Part shown: in pieces, positions 17,816 through 25,937 of the stretch
Layout: every line of letters begins with the position of its first letter
How positions within the stretch are numbered: position 1 is the stretch's first letter
Source of the DNA: Methylomonas sp. LW13
GTDB lineage: Bacteria; Pseudomonadota; Gammaproteobacteria; Methylococcales; Methylomonadaceae
Direction: 5' to 3'
Length of the DNA stretch: 64,000 nt
NCBI RefSeq assembly: GCF_016865255.1
Contig: NZ_CP033381.1
Span: 1,860,001-1,924,000, forward strand
Position numbers and translations under genes: made by a program
Notes under the pieces: generated by a model
What the model was told of the DNA's origin: nothing
Databases searched by the model: none
What the model saw: the letters and a program-made list of their open reading frames with translations, nothing else

Positions 17816-18355
17816 ATGACACTTTCACCATCAAGCCAGCCAGACTTGGGTTGGAGCCAGATTAGGGAAACCATCAAGCTGTTGACCGTTTCGGTTGCTC
17901 AGGTTGAGGGCAGCATGAAAGCCGGTGATGAGTCGGTCTCAGCCTTGGCCGACTCGTTTACCGGTATGGTTGAAGATATGAAAAATATTCATCAGTTACT
18001 GAGTAGTTTTCAGCAGAGCGAGAGCCGCGACCAGGCTCTGGCGCATTGCGAGGCGACCCAGGATAAAATCTATTCGGCGATTGTGGCGTTCCAGTTTTAT
18101 GATCGCCTGCAGCAATGCTTGCAACACGTGTCCAACAATCTAAAAGGCTTGTCGGTCATCATCGATACGCCGCAGAGGTTATATAATCCTGCCGAATGGT
18201 ATAAGTTTCAGGAAAGCATTCGCAACCAGTACACTATGGAATCTGAAAAAGTGATGTTTGATGCTATCCATCAGGGCAAAAGCGTCGATGAAGCGCTAGC
18301 CTTGTTTCAACAAGCAAATCAGCAAAGCGACGACGATGAAATCGAACTGTTTTAA
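17816..18355 (+). CDS. Small helical chemotaxis-like protein with CheZ-like D-x3-Q motif and acidic LF tail
   Basis: 179 aa, all-alpha in appearance, soluble, no signal peptide. I do not recognise a named family. Residues 92-109 (FQFYDRLQQCLQHVSNNL) match the pattern Q-F-x-D-x3-Q-x7-N-L also found in the MCP-like protein ending at 14562. Asp96 and Gln100 have the spacing of the catalytic D-x3-Q in CheZ. The last residues DDDEIELF form an acidic tail ending in a hydrophobic pair, as CheZ tails that bind CheY do. It is separated from the main operon by the AI-2E and phoH genes and has its own upstream region. It could be a divergent CheY-P phosphatase; this is a hypothesis. Confidence 0.7.
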   Translation: MTLSPSSQPDLGWSQIRETIKLLTVSVAQVEGSMKAGDESVSALADSFTGMVEDMKNIHQLLSSFQQSESRDQALAHCEATQDKIYSAIVAFQFYDRLQQCLQHVSNNLKGLSVIIDTPQRLYNPAEWYKFQESIRNQYTMESEKVMFDAIHQGKSVDEALALFQQANQQSDDDEIELF

Positions 18356-18380
18356 TTTTACTTGGCTACTCAAATCGTAA

Positions 18381-19103
18381 ATGAAAAAAAAATCTCTGTT
18401 AATTTTGTGCCCTCTGTTACTGATATTAACGGCGTGTAGTAATCCTGGCTCAGAACCACCGGTGGCCGGCAGCGTGCCGGCCAAAAAAGCCCCGGCTAAA
18501 AAATCAGCGGCAAACAAAGCCCCCGCAACTACGGCTAAAAAACCGGTGTCTAGTCCCGATACCGCCACCTATCCTATCGAAAGTGTCAGCAATAACTTTA
18601 AAGATGAACCGAATCTGCCGACCTTTCGTGCCGAGCCGTTGATGCCGCCGGCCGATATTCCGCCGCCTGCGCCAGCCAGTCCGGCTCTAGCGGCACCCGC
18701 TCCTGCGGCGGTGGCTGCAGCAACTGCGCCGGCACCAAGGTTTGTTATAGAAGACGCGCGCATCCCCAGCGGCACGCCGCCGGCTGTAGTAGCTTTAATT
18801 AGCGAGTCAGACCGTAGCCGTAATAGTGGCGACTTGGATGCTGCAGTGGTCGTGATGGAACGGGCGCTACGCATCGATTCACGCAACCCCACGCTGACTT
18901 ACAAGCTGGCGCAGCTCAGAATCAAGCAAAATAAACCGCAACTTGCCGAAGAATTGGCCGGCAAGGCCGCTTTGCTGGCTGGTGGTGATCTGGATTTGAA
19001 ACGCAAAAGCTGGTTGTTGATCGCCGAAGCCCGGCAAATGCAGCAAAATGCCCAAGGGGCAAGAGAAGCTAAAGCCAAGGCGGACAGCTTTTTCGGTCGC
19101 TAG
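18381..19103 (+). CDS. Ala/Pro-rich lipoprotein with TPR-like C-terminus
   Basis: 240 aa. The signal peptide ends in a lipobox, LTAC at about residues 17-20, so the protein is probably lipid-anchored. Residues 25-115 are rich in Ala, Pro and Lys and likely a flexible spacer. The C-terminal 110 residues hold TPR-like helices (SRNSGDLDAAVVVMERALRI, PTLTYKLAQLRIKQNKPQLA). No enzymatic motif. It overlaps the helicase gene by one base. It may be an envelope scaffold; the specific role is unknown. Confidence 0.8.
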   Translation: MKKKSLLILCPLLLILTACSNPGSEPPVAGSVPAKKAPAKKSAANKAPATTAKKPVSSPDTATYPIESVSNNFKDEPNLPTFRAEPLMPPADIPPPAPASPALAAPAPAAVAAATAPAPRFVIEDARIPSGTPPAVVALISESDRSRNSGDLDAAVVVMERALRIDSRNPTLTYKLAQLRIKQNKPQLAEELAGKAALLAGGDLDLKRKSWLLIAEARQMQQNAQGAREAKAKADSFFGR

Positions 19104-21061
19104 TGGTTGACAGTTCCAAGACGGCGCTTGCCGGTGCCGCCAGCAAATTGGCCGATGTTTTTGGCGACGGCGGCGCCTTAGCCGAGGTTATCAGCGGTTA
19201 TTCGCCGCGTGCCGCACAGATCGAGATGGCCGAAAAAATCGCCTACGCCATCGAGTCCCAGCAAAACCTGATTGCCGAGGCCGGCACCGGCACCGGCAAA
19301 ACCTTTGCCTATCTGATTCCTGCGATCCTGTCCGGCAAGAAAGTCATCGTTTCCACCGGCACCAAAAATCTGCAAGATCAATTGTTCAACAAGGATTTGC
19401 CGGTGATCCGCAAAGCCTTGAGCAGAAGGCCGTTCAAAGCCAGCTTGTTAAAAGGCCGCGCCAATTATTTGTGCACCTACCGGTTGGAACAGGCTTTGAA
19501 TTCCGCGTTCGGCTACAGCCAGGAAGACGCGGCGGCGTTGGCGCAGATCAAGGCTTGGTCGAAACGCACCAAGGCCGGCGATGTCTCGGAAGTGGCCGAT
19601 GTGCATGATGGCGATCCGATCTGGTTTCACGCCACCTCCACCACCGACAATTGCCTGGGGCAGAACTGCCCGGATTATGCCGATTGCTTTTTAACCAAGG
19701 CCCGGAAACAGGCGCAGGAAGCCGAGATCGTGGTGGTCAATCACCATTTGCTCTGCGCAGACTGGTCGATCCGCGAGACCGGCTTTGGCGAGCTACTGCC
19801 GGATGCCGAAGTGGTGATCATCGACGAAGCGCATCAACTGGCCGATACCGCCTCCAATTTTTTGGGGGTGACGATCAGCGGCAAACAACTGGTCGATTTG
19901 GCCGACGACAGTTTGGCCGAGTATTTCACCGACGCCAAGGATATGCCTGACTTGCGCACCGCCTGTGAGGACCTGCAACACGAAGTCAAGGATTTGCGCT
20001 TGGCGTTTGGGCTGGAACTGCGTCGTGGCGACTGGCAGGATATCGAAACCAACCCCAAAATCGCCGGCGCGCTGGAATCCTTGCAAAAGCAATTGGCGCG
20101 CTTGACCGACCAATTGGAACGCGCCTCGGTGCGCAGCAAAGGCCTGGAATCATGCTTCGACCGGGCTGAAGCGCTGGACGCGCAACTGGAAACGCTGATC
20201 AACGACAAGGACGGGCAGTGGATCAAATGGTACGAGACTTATAGCAAGTCGTTCACGCTCAGCCGCACGCCGCTGGATATTGCCAAGGAATTTCGTGGCT
20301 TCATGGCCCGGCACAAGGCCACCTGGATTTTTACCTCGGCGACCTTGAGCGTGGCCAATAATTTCGTGCATTTCTCCAAGAATCTGGGCTTGAGTGGCGC
20401 GCTCAGCCAAAGTTGGGAAAGTCCGTTCGATTACCCAAATCAAGCCTTGTTTTATCACCCCAAAGGTTTGCCGCAGCCCAGCGATCCGGACTTTACCGAC
20501 AAAATTGTCGAGTTTGCCTTACCGGTGTTAGAAGCCAGCCGGGGTCGGGCGTTTTTCCTGTTTACCAGCCACCGCGCCTTGCAACGCGCCGCGCAATTGT
20601 TGGAAGGCAAGCTCGACCATCCCATCCTGGTACAAGGGACAAAATCTAAAGGCGTATTGCTGGATCAATTTAAGGAATTGGGCAATGCGGTATTGCTCGC
20701 CACTGCTAGCTTTTGGGAAGGCGTGGACGTGCGCGGCGACGCCTTGTCCTGCGTCATCATCGACAAACTGCCGTTCGCTTCGCCGGGCGATCCGGTGCTG
20801 AAAGCCCGGATGAATGCGATGGAAAAGCAGGGCCGCAACCCGTTTTTCGAGCATCAATTACCCAGCGCCATTATCATGTTGCGCCAAGGCGTGGGCCGCT
20901 TGATTCGCGACGTCAACGACCGCGGCGTATTGATGGTTTGCGATCCCAGATTATTAAAACGTTCCTACGGCCAGATGTTTTTAGATAGCGTGCCGGCGAT
21001 GAAGCGCAGCCGCGAGATCGAGGATGTGCGGCGGTTTTTTGCATTGGATGAATCACATTGA
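19103..21061 (+). CDS. DinG/YoaA-type Fe-S ATP-dependent DNA helicase
   Basis: 652 aa, GTG start overlapping the previous stop by one base. Superfamily 2 XPD-like helicase: Walker A EAGTGTGKTFAYL, iron-sulfur cluster cysteines in NYLCTY, NCLGQNCPDYADC, DEAH box VVIIDEAHQLAD, and late motifs GRAFFLFTSHRAL, ASFWEGVDVRGD and RQGVGRLIRD. The short form without an exonuclease domain fits YoaA/DinG of gammaproteobacteria, which resolve damaged forks or R-loops. No LexA box was seen in front; it may be read from the lipoprotein promoter. Confidence 0.92.
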   Translation: MVDSSKTALAGAASKLADVFGDGGALAEVISGYSPRAAQIEMAEKIAYAIESQQNLIAEAGTGTGKTFAYLIPAILSGKKVIVSTGTKNLQDQLFNKDLPVIRKALSRRPFKASLLKGRANYLCTYRLEQALNSAFGYSQEDAAALAQIKAWSKRTKAGDVSEVADVHDGDPIWFHATSTTDNCLGQNCPDYADCFLTKARKQAQEAEIVVVNHHLLCADWSIRETGFGELLPDAEVVIIDEAHQLADTASNFLGVTISGKQLVDLADDSLAEYFTDAKDMPDLRTACEDLQHEVKDLRLAFGLELRRGDWQDIETNPKIAGALESLQKQLARLTDQLERASVRSKGLESCFDRAEALDAQLETLINDKDGQWIKWYETYSKSFTLSRTPLDIAKEFRGFMARHKATWIFTSATLSVANNFVHFSKNLGLSGALSQSWESPFDYPNQALFYHPKGLPQPSDPDFTDKIVEFALPVLEASRGRAFFLFTSHRALQRAAQLLEGKLDHPILVQGTKSKGVLLDQFKELGNAVLLATASFWEGVDVRGDALSCVIIDKLPFASPGDPVLKARMNAMEKQGRNPFFEHQLPSAIIMLRQGVGRLIRDVNDRGVLMVCDPRLLKRSYGQMFLDSVPAMKRSREIEDVRRFFALDESH

Positions 21062-21068
21062 ACATTGC

Positions 21069-21100
21069 GTAGGCCGGAATAAGCGTTAGCGTTTCCGGCA
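21069..21100 (+). repeat. REP element, class C
   Basis: 32-nt element beginning GTAG and then an imperfect palindrome (GCCGGAATAAGCG / GCGTTTCCGGC). It is identical over all 32 nt to the copy at 27375-27406 in front of a RAYT gene, 6.3 kb away. It lies 7 bp after the helicase stop and ahead of tsaB, a typical intergenic REP position. Confidence 0.85.
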
Positions 21101-21122
21101 TCTTGTTGACAGAGGTACAGAT

Positions 21123-21809
21123 TTGAAATTATTGGCAGTAGAAACCTCCACCGACGCCTGTTCGGCGGCCTTGTTTATCGATGGCGAGATTGCCGAAAAG
21201 TTTGCCGTCGCCCCGCGCGAGCACACCAAGCTGATTTTGCCGATGATCGATCAATTAATGGCCGATGCTCAACTCAAGGCGCAACAACTGGATGCCATCG
21301 GTTTGAGTCGCGGACCCGGTTCGTTTACCGGTGTCAGAATTGCCGGCGGCGTGGTGCAGGGCATTGCTTATGGTGCCGATTTGCAGGTGGTGCCGGTGTC
21401 GACGTTGGCGGCCATCGCCCAAGATTTTTTTAATCGTCGCGCCGATGCTGAGCTGAGTTTTACCGCAATGGACGCACGCATGGACGAAATTTTTTGGGGC
21501 GTGTATCAACGCAGCGAATTAGGTTTGGCGGAGTTGAACGGTGCGGAAGCTGTCACGCCCGCTGGCGAAGTGATCTTTCCCGATCTGGCCGGCTTTGGTG
21601 TCGGTTCAGGCTGGGGCGTTTATGCGGAGCAGTTGGGCCAGCGTTTAGCAGAGCGTGTGCTGGGCGTTGAGGTGGATGTCTGGCCGCGCGCCAGCTGTGT
21701 CGCGCAATTGGGCGCTTACGGTTTTGCTTGCGGTTTGGCGGTGCCTGTCGAGCAAGCCATGCCGGTTTATTTGCGCGATAAAGTCGCCAAAAAACAATCG
21801 GAAAGATGA
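21123..21809 (+). CDS. tsaB: tRNA threonylcarbamoyladenosine biosynthesis protein TsaB
   Basis: 228 aa with a TTG start preceded by AGAGG. The ASKHA fold opens with LLAVETSTDACSAALF, then HTKLILPMIDQLM and the family signature IGLSRGPGSFTGVRIAGGVVQGIAYG. TsaB is the dimerising partner of TsaD and TsaE that transfers threonylcarbamoyl to A37 of ANN-decoding tRNAs. The next plus-strand gene is a TsaC/YciO-family protein, which makes a functional pair plausible. Confidence 0.93.
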   Translation: MKLLAVETSTDACSAALFIDGEIAEKFAVAPREHTKLILPMIDQLMADAQLKAQQLDAIGLSRGPGSFTGVRIAGGVVQGIAYGADLQVVPVSTLAAIAQDFFNRRADAELSFTAMDARMDEIFWGVYQRSELGLAELNGAEAVTPAGEVIFPDLAGFGVGSGWGVYAEQLGQRLAERVLGVEVDVWPRASCVAQLGAYGFACGLAVPVEQAMPVYLRDKVAKKQSER

Positions 21810-21827
21810 GTCGGTTTCCGGTTTCCA

Positions 21828-21847
21828 GCGGCCGCTAAAACGGCCGC
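21828..21847 (+). terminator. GC-rich hairpin after tsaB, possible terminator
   Basis: Perfect 7-bp stem GCGGCCG / CGGCCGC with a 6-nt loop, followed after a few bases by ATTTTT. The T tract is not immediately adjacent, so intrinsic termination is only possible. Confidence 0.35.
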
Positions 21848-21910
21848 GCCACATTTTTAAATACCTTCTGGGGTACAATGGCCCTTTACCTAAGCCGATA
21901 GTTTTAGCCC

Positions 21911-22531
21911 ATGGCGCAATATTTCGAAATTCATCCGAAGAACCCGCAGCCGCGCTTGATTCAACAAGCAGTCAATATCTTGCGCAACGGCGGAGTCATC
22001 GCCTATCCCACTGACGCATCCTACGCGCTGGGTTGCCAGATCGGCGATAAGGCGGCCATGGATCAAATTCGCAGCCTCCGCCGGCTGGACGATAATCATA
22101 ACTTCACACTGTTGTGTACCGACCTGTCGCAGGTTTCCACCTTCACCAAAATGGGCAATGAAGCCCACCGCTTGATCAAAAAACTGACGCCCGGTCCGTT
22201 TACGTTTTTACTGGATGCCACGCGCGAAGTGCCGCGCCGGTTGCAGCACCCCAAAAAGAAAACCATAGGCGTCAGAATCACCGACCATCCGGTAGCTCAA
22301 GCCTTGGTCGAGCAGCTTGGCGAACCCTTGTTGACCTCCACGTTGATGATGCCCGGCGATGACGAGCCTTTGGCCGATCCGTACGAAATCCGAAAGCGGC
22401 TGGAAAAAGAGTTGGCCCTGGTCATAGATGTGGGCGTGATCGAATATCAACCCACTACCGTCATCGCTTGCGGCGATAAGTCGATTGACATTGTTCGGCA
22501 AGGTATCGGTATTGCGCCGATGTTGGAGTAA
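21911..22531 (+). CDS. TsaC/YciO/Sua5-family protein (YciO type)
   Basis: 206 aa. It has the YrdC-like fold signature GGVIAYPTDASYALGCQIGDKAAM near residues 30-55, then RSLRRLDDNHNFTLLCTDLSQ and KLTPGPFTFLLDATREVPRR. The opening MAQYFEIHPKNPQPRL and the length fit YciO, a relative of the threonylcarbamoyl-AMP synthase TsaC. Whether it makes TC-AMP or has another role cannot be settled here. It is 5 bp ahead of the M50 protease gene. Confidence 0.88.
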   Translation: MAQYFEIHPKNPQPRLIQQAVNILRNGGVIAYPTDASYALGCQIGDKAAMDQIRSLRRLDDNHNFTLLCTDLSQVSTFTKMGNEAHRLIKKLTPGPFTFLLDATREVPRRLQHPKKKTIGVRITDHPVAQALVEQLGEPLLTSTLMMPGDDEPLADPYEIRKRLEKELALVIDVGVIEYQPTTVIACGDKSIDIVRQGIGIAPMLE

Positions 22532-22536
22532 AAGCC

Positions 22537-23190
22537 ATGATGGACGAATTAACCCTGATACAAAGGATCGTGGTGTGGATTTTGCCGGTGATTTTCGCGA
22601 TCACCGGTCACGAGGTGGCGCACGGCTGGGTGGCCAAGAAGTTAGGCGACAACACCGCTGCCGACCAAGGCCGTTTAACGCTGAATCCTCTCAAACATAT
22701 TGATGTGCTGGGCACGCTGATTATTCCCGGTTTATTGTTGCTGACCTTTACCGGCTTCGTGTTCGGGTGGGCCAAGCCGGTGCCGGTCGATCCCCGCGCG
22801 TTTAAAAAACCGCGTCAAGCCATGGCGATTGTGGCGGTAGCCGGCCCCTTGTCCAATCTATTAATGGCGGCGGCCTGGGCTTTGCTGTCTAGAATCGGCG
22901 TGATGTTGGAAATCGAATACATCTCTTTTCCGCTGATATATAGCGGCGTAGCAGGCATCAGCATCAATTTGGTTTTGGCTTTGATTAATCTTCTGCCGAT
23001 ACCGCCCTTGGACGGCAGCCGGATTTTGTCAGGAGTGCTGTCGGATTACTGGGCTTGGCAATACAATCGTTTGGAACGGTTTGGTTTTATTTTTTTGTTG
23101 ATATTACTTGCTACCGACGTGTTGCAGTATTTGCTGGCTTATCCGATGTACTACGCCCAACAATTATTTTTTAGTTTGGCGGGCATGTAG
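22537..23190 (+). CDS. Site-2 protease family membrane metalloprotease (M50)
   Basis: 217 aa. The zinc motif HEVAHGW at about residues 23-29 lies in the first membrane helix. The second conserved motif NLLPIPPLDGSRIL near residue 150 supplies the third ligand. About five hydrophobic segments. The short form without a PDZ domain is like YwhC/Rv-type S2P proteins that often sit between yciO and scpA. Substrate unknown. It runs 2 bp into scpA. Confidence 0.9.
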   Translation: MMDELTLIQRIVVWILPVIFAITGHEVAHGWVAKKLGDNTAADQGRLTLNPLKHIDVLGTLIIPGLLLLTFTGFVFGWAKPVPVDPRAFKKPRQAMAIVAVAGPLSNLLMAAAWALLSRIGVMLEIEYISFPLIYSGVAGISINLVLALINLLPIPPLDGSRILSGVLSDYWAWQYNRLERFGFIFLLILLATDVLQYLLAYPMYYAQQLFFSLAGM

Positions 23191-23192
23191 TT

Positions 23193-24014
23193 TTGAACGA
23201 CGTCGCATTACCGGTTGAAGCCGCGCTGCCGCCTCTGGCGCTGGTGCAAGGCCAGCCTTATCAGGATTTACCGGAAGATCTTTACATCCCGCCGGATGCG
23301 CTGGAAGTGTTTCTGGATGCGTTCGAAGGGCCGCTGGATTTGCTGTTGTATTTGATTCGTCGGCAGAATCTGGATATTCTCGACATCCCCATCGCGCAGA
23401 TCACCCGGCAATATATCGCCTACATCGATATGATGGAAAATTTGCGTCTGGAGCTGGCCGCCGAATATCTGGTGATGGCCGCGCTGCTGGCGGAGATTAA
23501 ATCGCGGATGCTGCTGCCTAGACAGCCGGAAAGCGAAGAGGAAGAAGAGGACCCCAGAGCATTTTTGATTCGCAAGCTGCAGGAATACGAAGCGATCAAA
23601 AAAGTGGCCGAAGAGATCGATCTGCTGCCCCGAAACGAGCGCGACACCTTCGAATTTGGCGTTGACACCTCGACCGTGGATGTACAGCAAATTTTGCCGG
23701 ATGTGCAGCTCAAGGAACTGCTGCTGGCCTTCCAGGACATTTTGAAGCGCGCCGAGAGGCTTACCCATCATCAAATAACCAAAGAACCCCTATCAGTCCG
23801 TGAACGAATGGCAGCCATTTTGGAAAAACTTAACGGAGCAAATCAGCTCCCTTTCGCAGCGTGTTTTACCCGAAGTGAAGGAAAAAACGGAGTGGTTGTC
23901 GCGTTTCTTGCCATCCTTGAACTCTCCAAGGAACGCATCATCGACATCTTCCAATCCGAACCCTACGCCGGCATTCAGGTCAGAATCCGCCTCGATAGCG
24001 GCGCCGGCGACTGA
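23193..24014 (+). CDS. scpA: Segregation and condensation protein ScpA
   Basis: 273 aa, TTG start just after the protease stop. The kleisin N-terminus is clear: FEGPLDLLLYLIRRQNLDILDIPIAQITRQY around residues 45-75, then AAEYLVMAALLAEIKSRMLLP. The winged-helix C-terminus has VVAFLAILELSKERIIDI. It bridges the SMC dimer with ScpB in chromosome condensation. Its last 215 nt are also open in another frame belonging to the scpB upstream extension. Confidence 0.94.
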   Translation: MNDVALPVEAALPPLALVQGQPYQDLPEDLYIPPDALEVFLDAFEGPLDLLLYLIRRQNLDILDIPIAQITRQYIAYIDMMENLRLELAAEYLVMAALLAEIKSRMLLPRQPESEEEEEDPRAFLIRKLQEYEAIKKVAEEIDLLPRNERDTFEFGVDTSTVDVQQILPDVQLKELLLAFQDILKRAERLTHHQITKEPLSVRERMAAILEKLNGANQLPFAACFTRSEGKNGVVVAFLAILELSKERIIDIFQSEPYAGIQVRIRLDSGAGD

Positions 24015-24423
24015 CTCACTGCTAGCCGAAACCGTCGTTGATGATGTTATTCCCACAGCCAAACCCAGAACGCCCCGCAAGCCGCGCATCAAACCCGAGC
24101 CGGTTACGATATTCGTGCCTGTCAAACGGAGGGCCGTGCGGTTTCCGGCTATCTGGACTAGCGAGCCGCGCGTTGCGGATGTTCAAGTCCCCGAACCCAG
24201 CGAGCCAGTGGTTTTGCAACAGTCCCATCGACAAGCGGTGCGCTTGTTGCCGGGTTGGCGGAGTAGTTGGCAAGCACCCGTGCCGGAGGCTGCGGCCGTT
24301 AGCGAGTCTAGGCGCGCAACCCGCTTACCGCGGCGTTGGGCCGAGATTATTCGCGCCAGTACCTACCAACCCATCGTGGTCGAACGCCACCGGCTACTGC
24401 CTGAAATAACTAAAGAGTGCGAT
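23800..24423 (+). other. In-frame upstream extension of scpB with three decapeptide repeats
   Basis: The scpB frame stays open upstream from the conserved start at 24424 to a GTG at 23800, 208 codons, overlapping scpA by 215 nt. The part beyond scpA encodes three spaced decapeptides of one pattern, R-(R/Q)-A-(V/T)-R-(F/L)-x3-W: RRAVRFPAIW (24127-24156), RQAVRLLPGW (24229-24258) and RRATRLPRRW (24310-24339). Such protein-level repetition is hard to explain in non-coding DNA. The 410 bp between scpA and the conserved scpB start would otherwise be an unusually long gap in this compact operon. No strong ribosome site was found for any upstream start. Confidence 0.55.
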
Positions 24424-25122
24424 ATGAATACCAAGCGCATCGTGGAAGCCATTTTGTTTGCCGCCAATCGGCCGATGACGATCAGGCAGATTCAGGAAAC
24501 CTTTCCGGAGCTGGAGCAACCCGATACCTTGTCGGTGCAAATGGCACTGGATGAAATCGCTCGCGACTACGCCGATCGCCCCATCGGCCTGCGGCAATTA
24601 GCCAGCGGTTACCGGTTTCAGGTGCGCGAAGGTCTCTCGCCTTACGTGACGCGCTTATTCGAGGAAAAGCCGGCCCGTTATTCGCGTGCACTGTTAGAAA
24701 CTTTGGCCATCATCGCCTACCGCCAGCCGGTGACGCGCGGCGAAATCGAGGATATTCGCGGCGTCAGCGTCAGCAGTTCCATCATTCAAACCCTATTGGA
24801 GCGCGAGTGGATTCGCGTCATCGCCCATAAGGAAGTACCGGGCCGGCCGGCCTTGTTCGGCACCACCAAGCAATTTCTGGATTATTTCAATTTAACCTCA
24901 TTGAGCGAATTACCGACCCTGGAAGAAATCGTCAATTTCGATTTCGGCAATTCGCCGCAACCGCAACCCGAGCAGGACCACAGTGAAAGACCGCAAACCG
25001 CCGAGATCCAACAACCCGTCAGCTCCGCAGGACAAACGGACCCAGAAACCGCAGCCGCGGAAACCGAGTTCGACCCACAAGCCGAAGCCGGCCTCGGCAC
25101 CGAAAAGCTCACCCTCCACTAA
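24424..25122 (+). CDS. scpB: Segregation and condensation protein ScpB
   Basis: 232 aa from the conserved start MNTKRIVEAILFAANRPMTI. Two winged-helix domains follow: LASGYRFQVREGLSPYVTRLF, then YSRALLETLAIIAYRQPVTRGEIEDIRGVSVSSSIIQTL and the VPGRPALFGTTKQFLDYFNL motif that contacts ScpA. The C-terminal 55 residues are acidic, Gln/Pro-rich and probably disordered. The true protein may be longer at the N-terminus, since the frame stays open upstream. It overlaps rluB by 140 nt. Confidence 0.92.
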   Translation: MNTKRIVEAILFAANRPMTIRQIQETFPELEQPDTLSVQMALDEIARDYADRPIGLRQLASGYRFQVREGLSPYVTRLFEEKPARYSRALLETLAIIAYRQPVTRGEIEDIRGVSVSSSIIQTLLEREWIRVIAHKEVPGRPALFGTTKQFLDYFNLTSLSELPTLEEIVNFDFGNSPQPQPEQDHSERPQTAEIQQPVSSAGQTDPETAAAETEFDPQAEAGLGTEKLTLH

Positions 25123-25870
25123 ATCCGTGCCGGCCGGCGGCGAGCGCATCCAGAAACTGCTGGCGCGAGCCGGTGTGGGTTCTCGGCGGGAAATCGAGCG
25201 CTGGATAGAGGAAGGCCGGCTGACCGTCAACGGTAATCCGGTGCAGCCGGGCTATCACTTAAAGCCTGACGATCACTTGCAAATCAACGGTCGGGTGGTG
25301 AAGTGGGAAAAATACGCTGAGCAACCGACCCGCGTATTGGTGTACCACAAACCGGTTGGCGAACTGGTCACCCGCCGTGATCCGGAAGGCCGGCCGGTAA
25401 TCTTTACCCAACTGCCGCGCCTGCAGGTCGGCCGCTGGATCGCGGTTGGCCGGCTGGACATCAACACCTCCGGCTTGATTTTAGTGACTAACAACGGCGA
25501 GTTGGCCAACCGTTTGATGCACCCGTCGCGCGAAGTCGAACGCGAATACGCGGTGCGAATCTTAGGCGAAGTAGACGATGCCATGCTGGCGCGCTTGAAA
25601 CAAGGTGTGGAACTGGAAGACGGCCCGGCGCATTTCGAAGACGTCAGCTTTTATGCCGGCGAAGGTGCCAATAAATGGTTTTATGCCACGGTGAAACAGG
25701 GGCGGAATCGTTTGGTACGGCGTTTATGGGAATCGCAGGGGGTTAAAGTCAGCCGCTTGATTCGGGTCCGTTACGGCGATGTCGGTTTGCCGGAACGTGT
25801 CAGGGCGCATTCGTTTTATGAGTTGGAGCCTAAGGAATTGGCGGCTTTGATGGAGTTTGTGGGGTTGTAG
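24983..25870 (+). CDS. rluB: 23S rRNA pseudouridine synthase RluB
   Basis: 295 aa from GTG 24983, which gives a Lys/Pro-rich 48-residue tail overlapping scpB; a GTG at 25127, just past the scpB stop, is an alternative start. The S4 RNA-binding domain is ERIQKLLARAGVGSRREIERWIEEGRLTVNG. The pseudouridine synthase core has GRLDINTSGLILVTNNGELANRLMHPS, with the catalytic Asp in GRLD, and KQGRNRLVRRLWESQG. It modifies U2605 of 23S rRNA in E. coli numbering. The scpA-scpB-rluB order is common in gammaproteobacteria. Confidence 0.93.
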   Translation: MKDRKPPRSNNPSAPQDKRTQKPQPRKPSSTHKPKPASAPKSSPSTKSVPAGGERIQKLLARAGVGSRREIERWIEEGRLTVNGNPVQPGYHLKPDDHLQINGRVVKWEKYAEQPTRVLVYHKPVGELVTRRDPEGRPVIFTQLPRLQVGRWIAVGRLDINTSGLILVTNNGELANRLMHPSREVEREYAVRILGEVDDAMLARLKQGVELEDGPAHFEDVSFYAGEGANKWFYATVKQGRNRLVRRLWESQGVKVSRLIRVRYGDVGLPERVRAHSFYELEPKELAALMEFVGL

Positions 25871-25937
25871 TCCCGTTGAATTAATCGATGCTGCAATCGG
25901 CAAGCCGTGTCCGCTGCGGCGCGATGATCTTAATAGT

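Noticed and set aside
19793-20458. Several long minus-strand frames across the helicase gene
   Set aside because: GC-rich antisense shadows of a well-supported plus-strand helicase.
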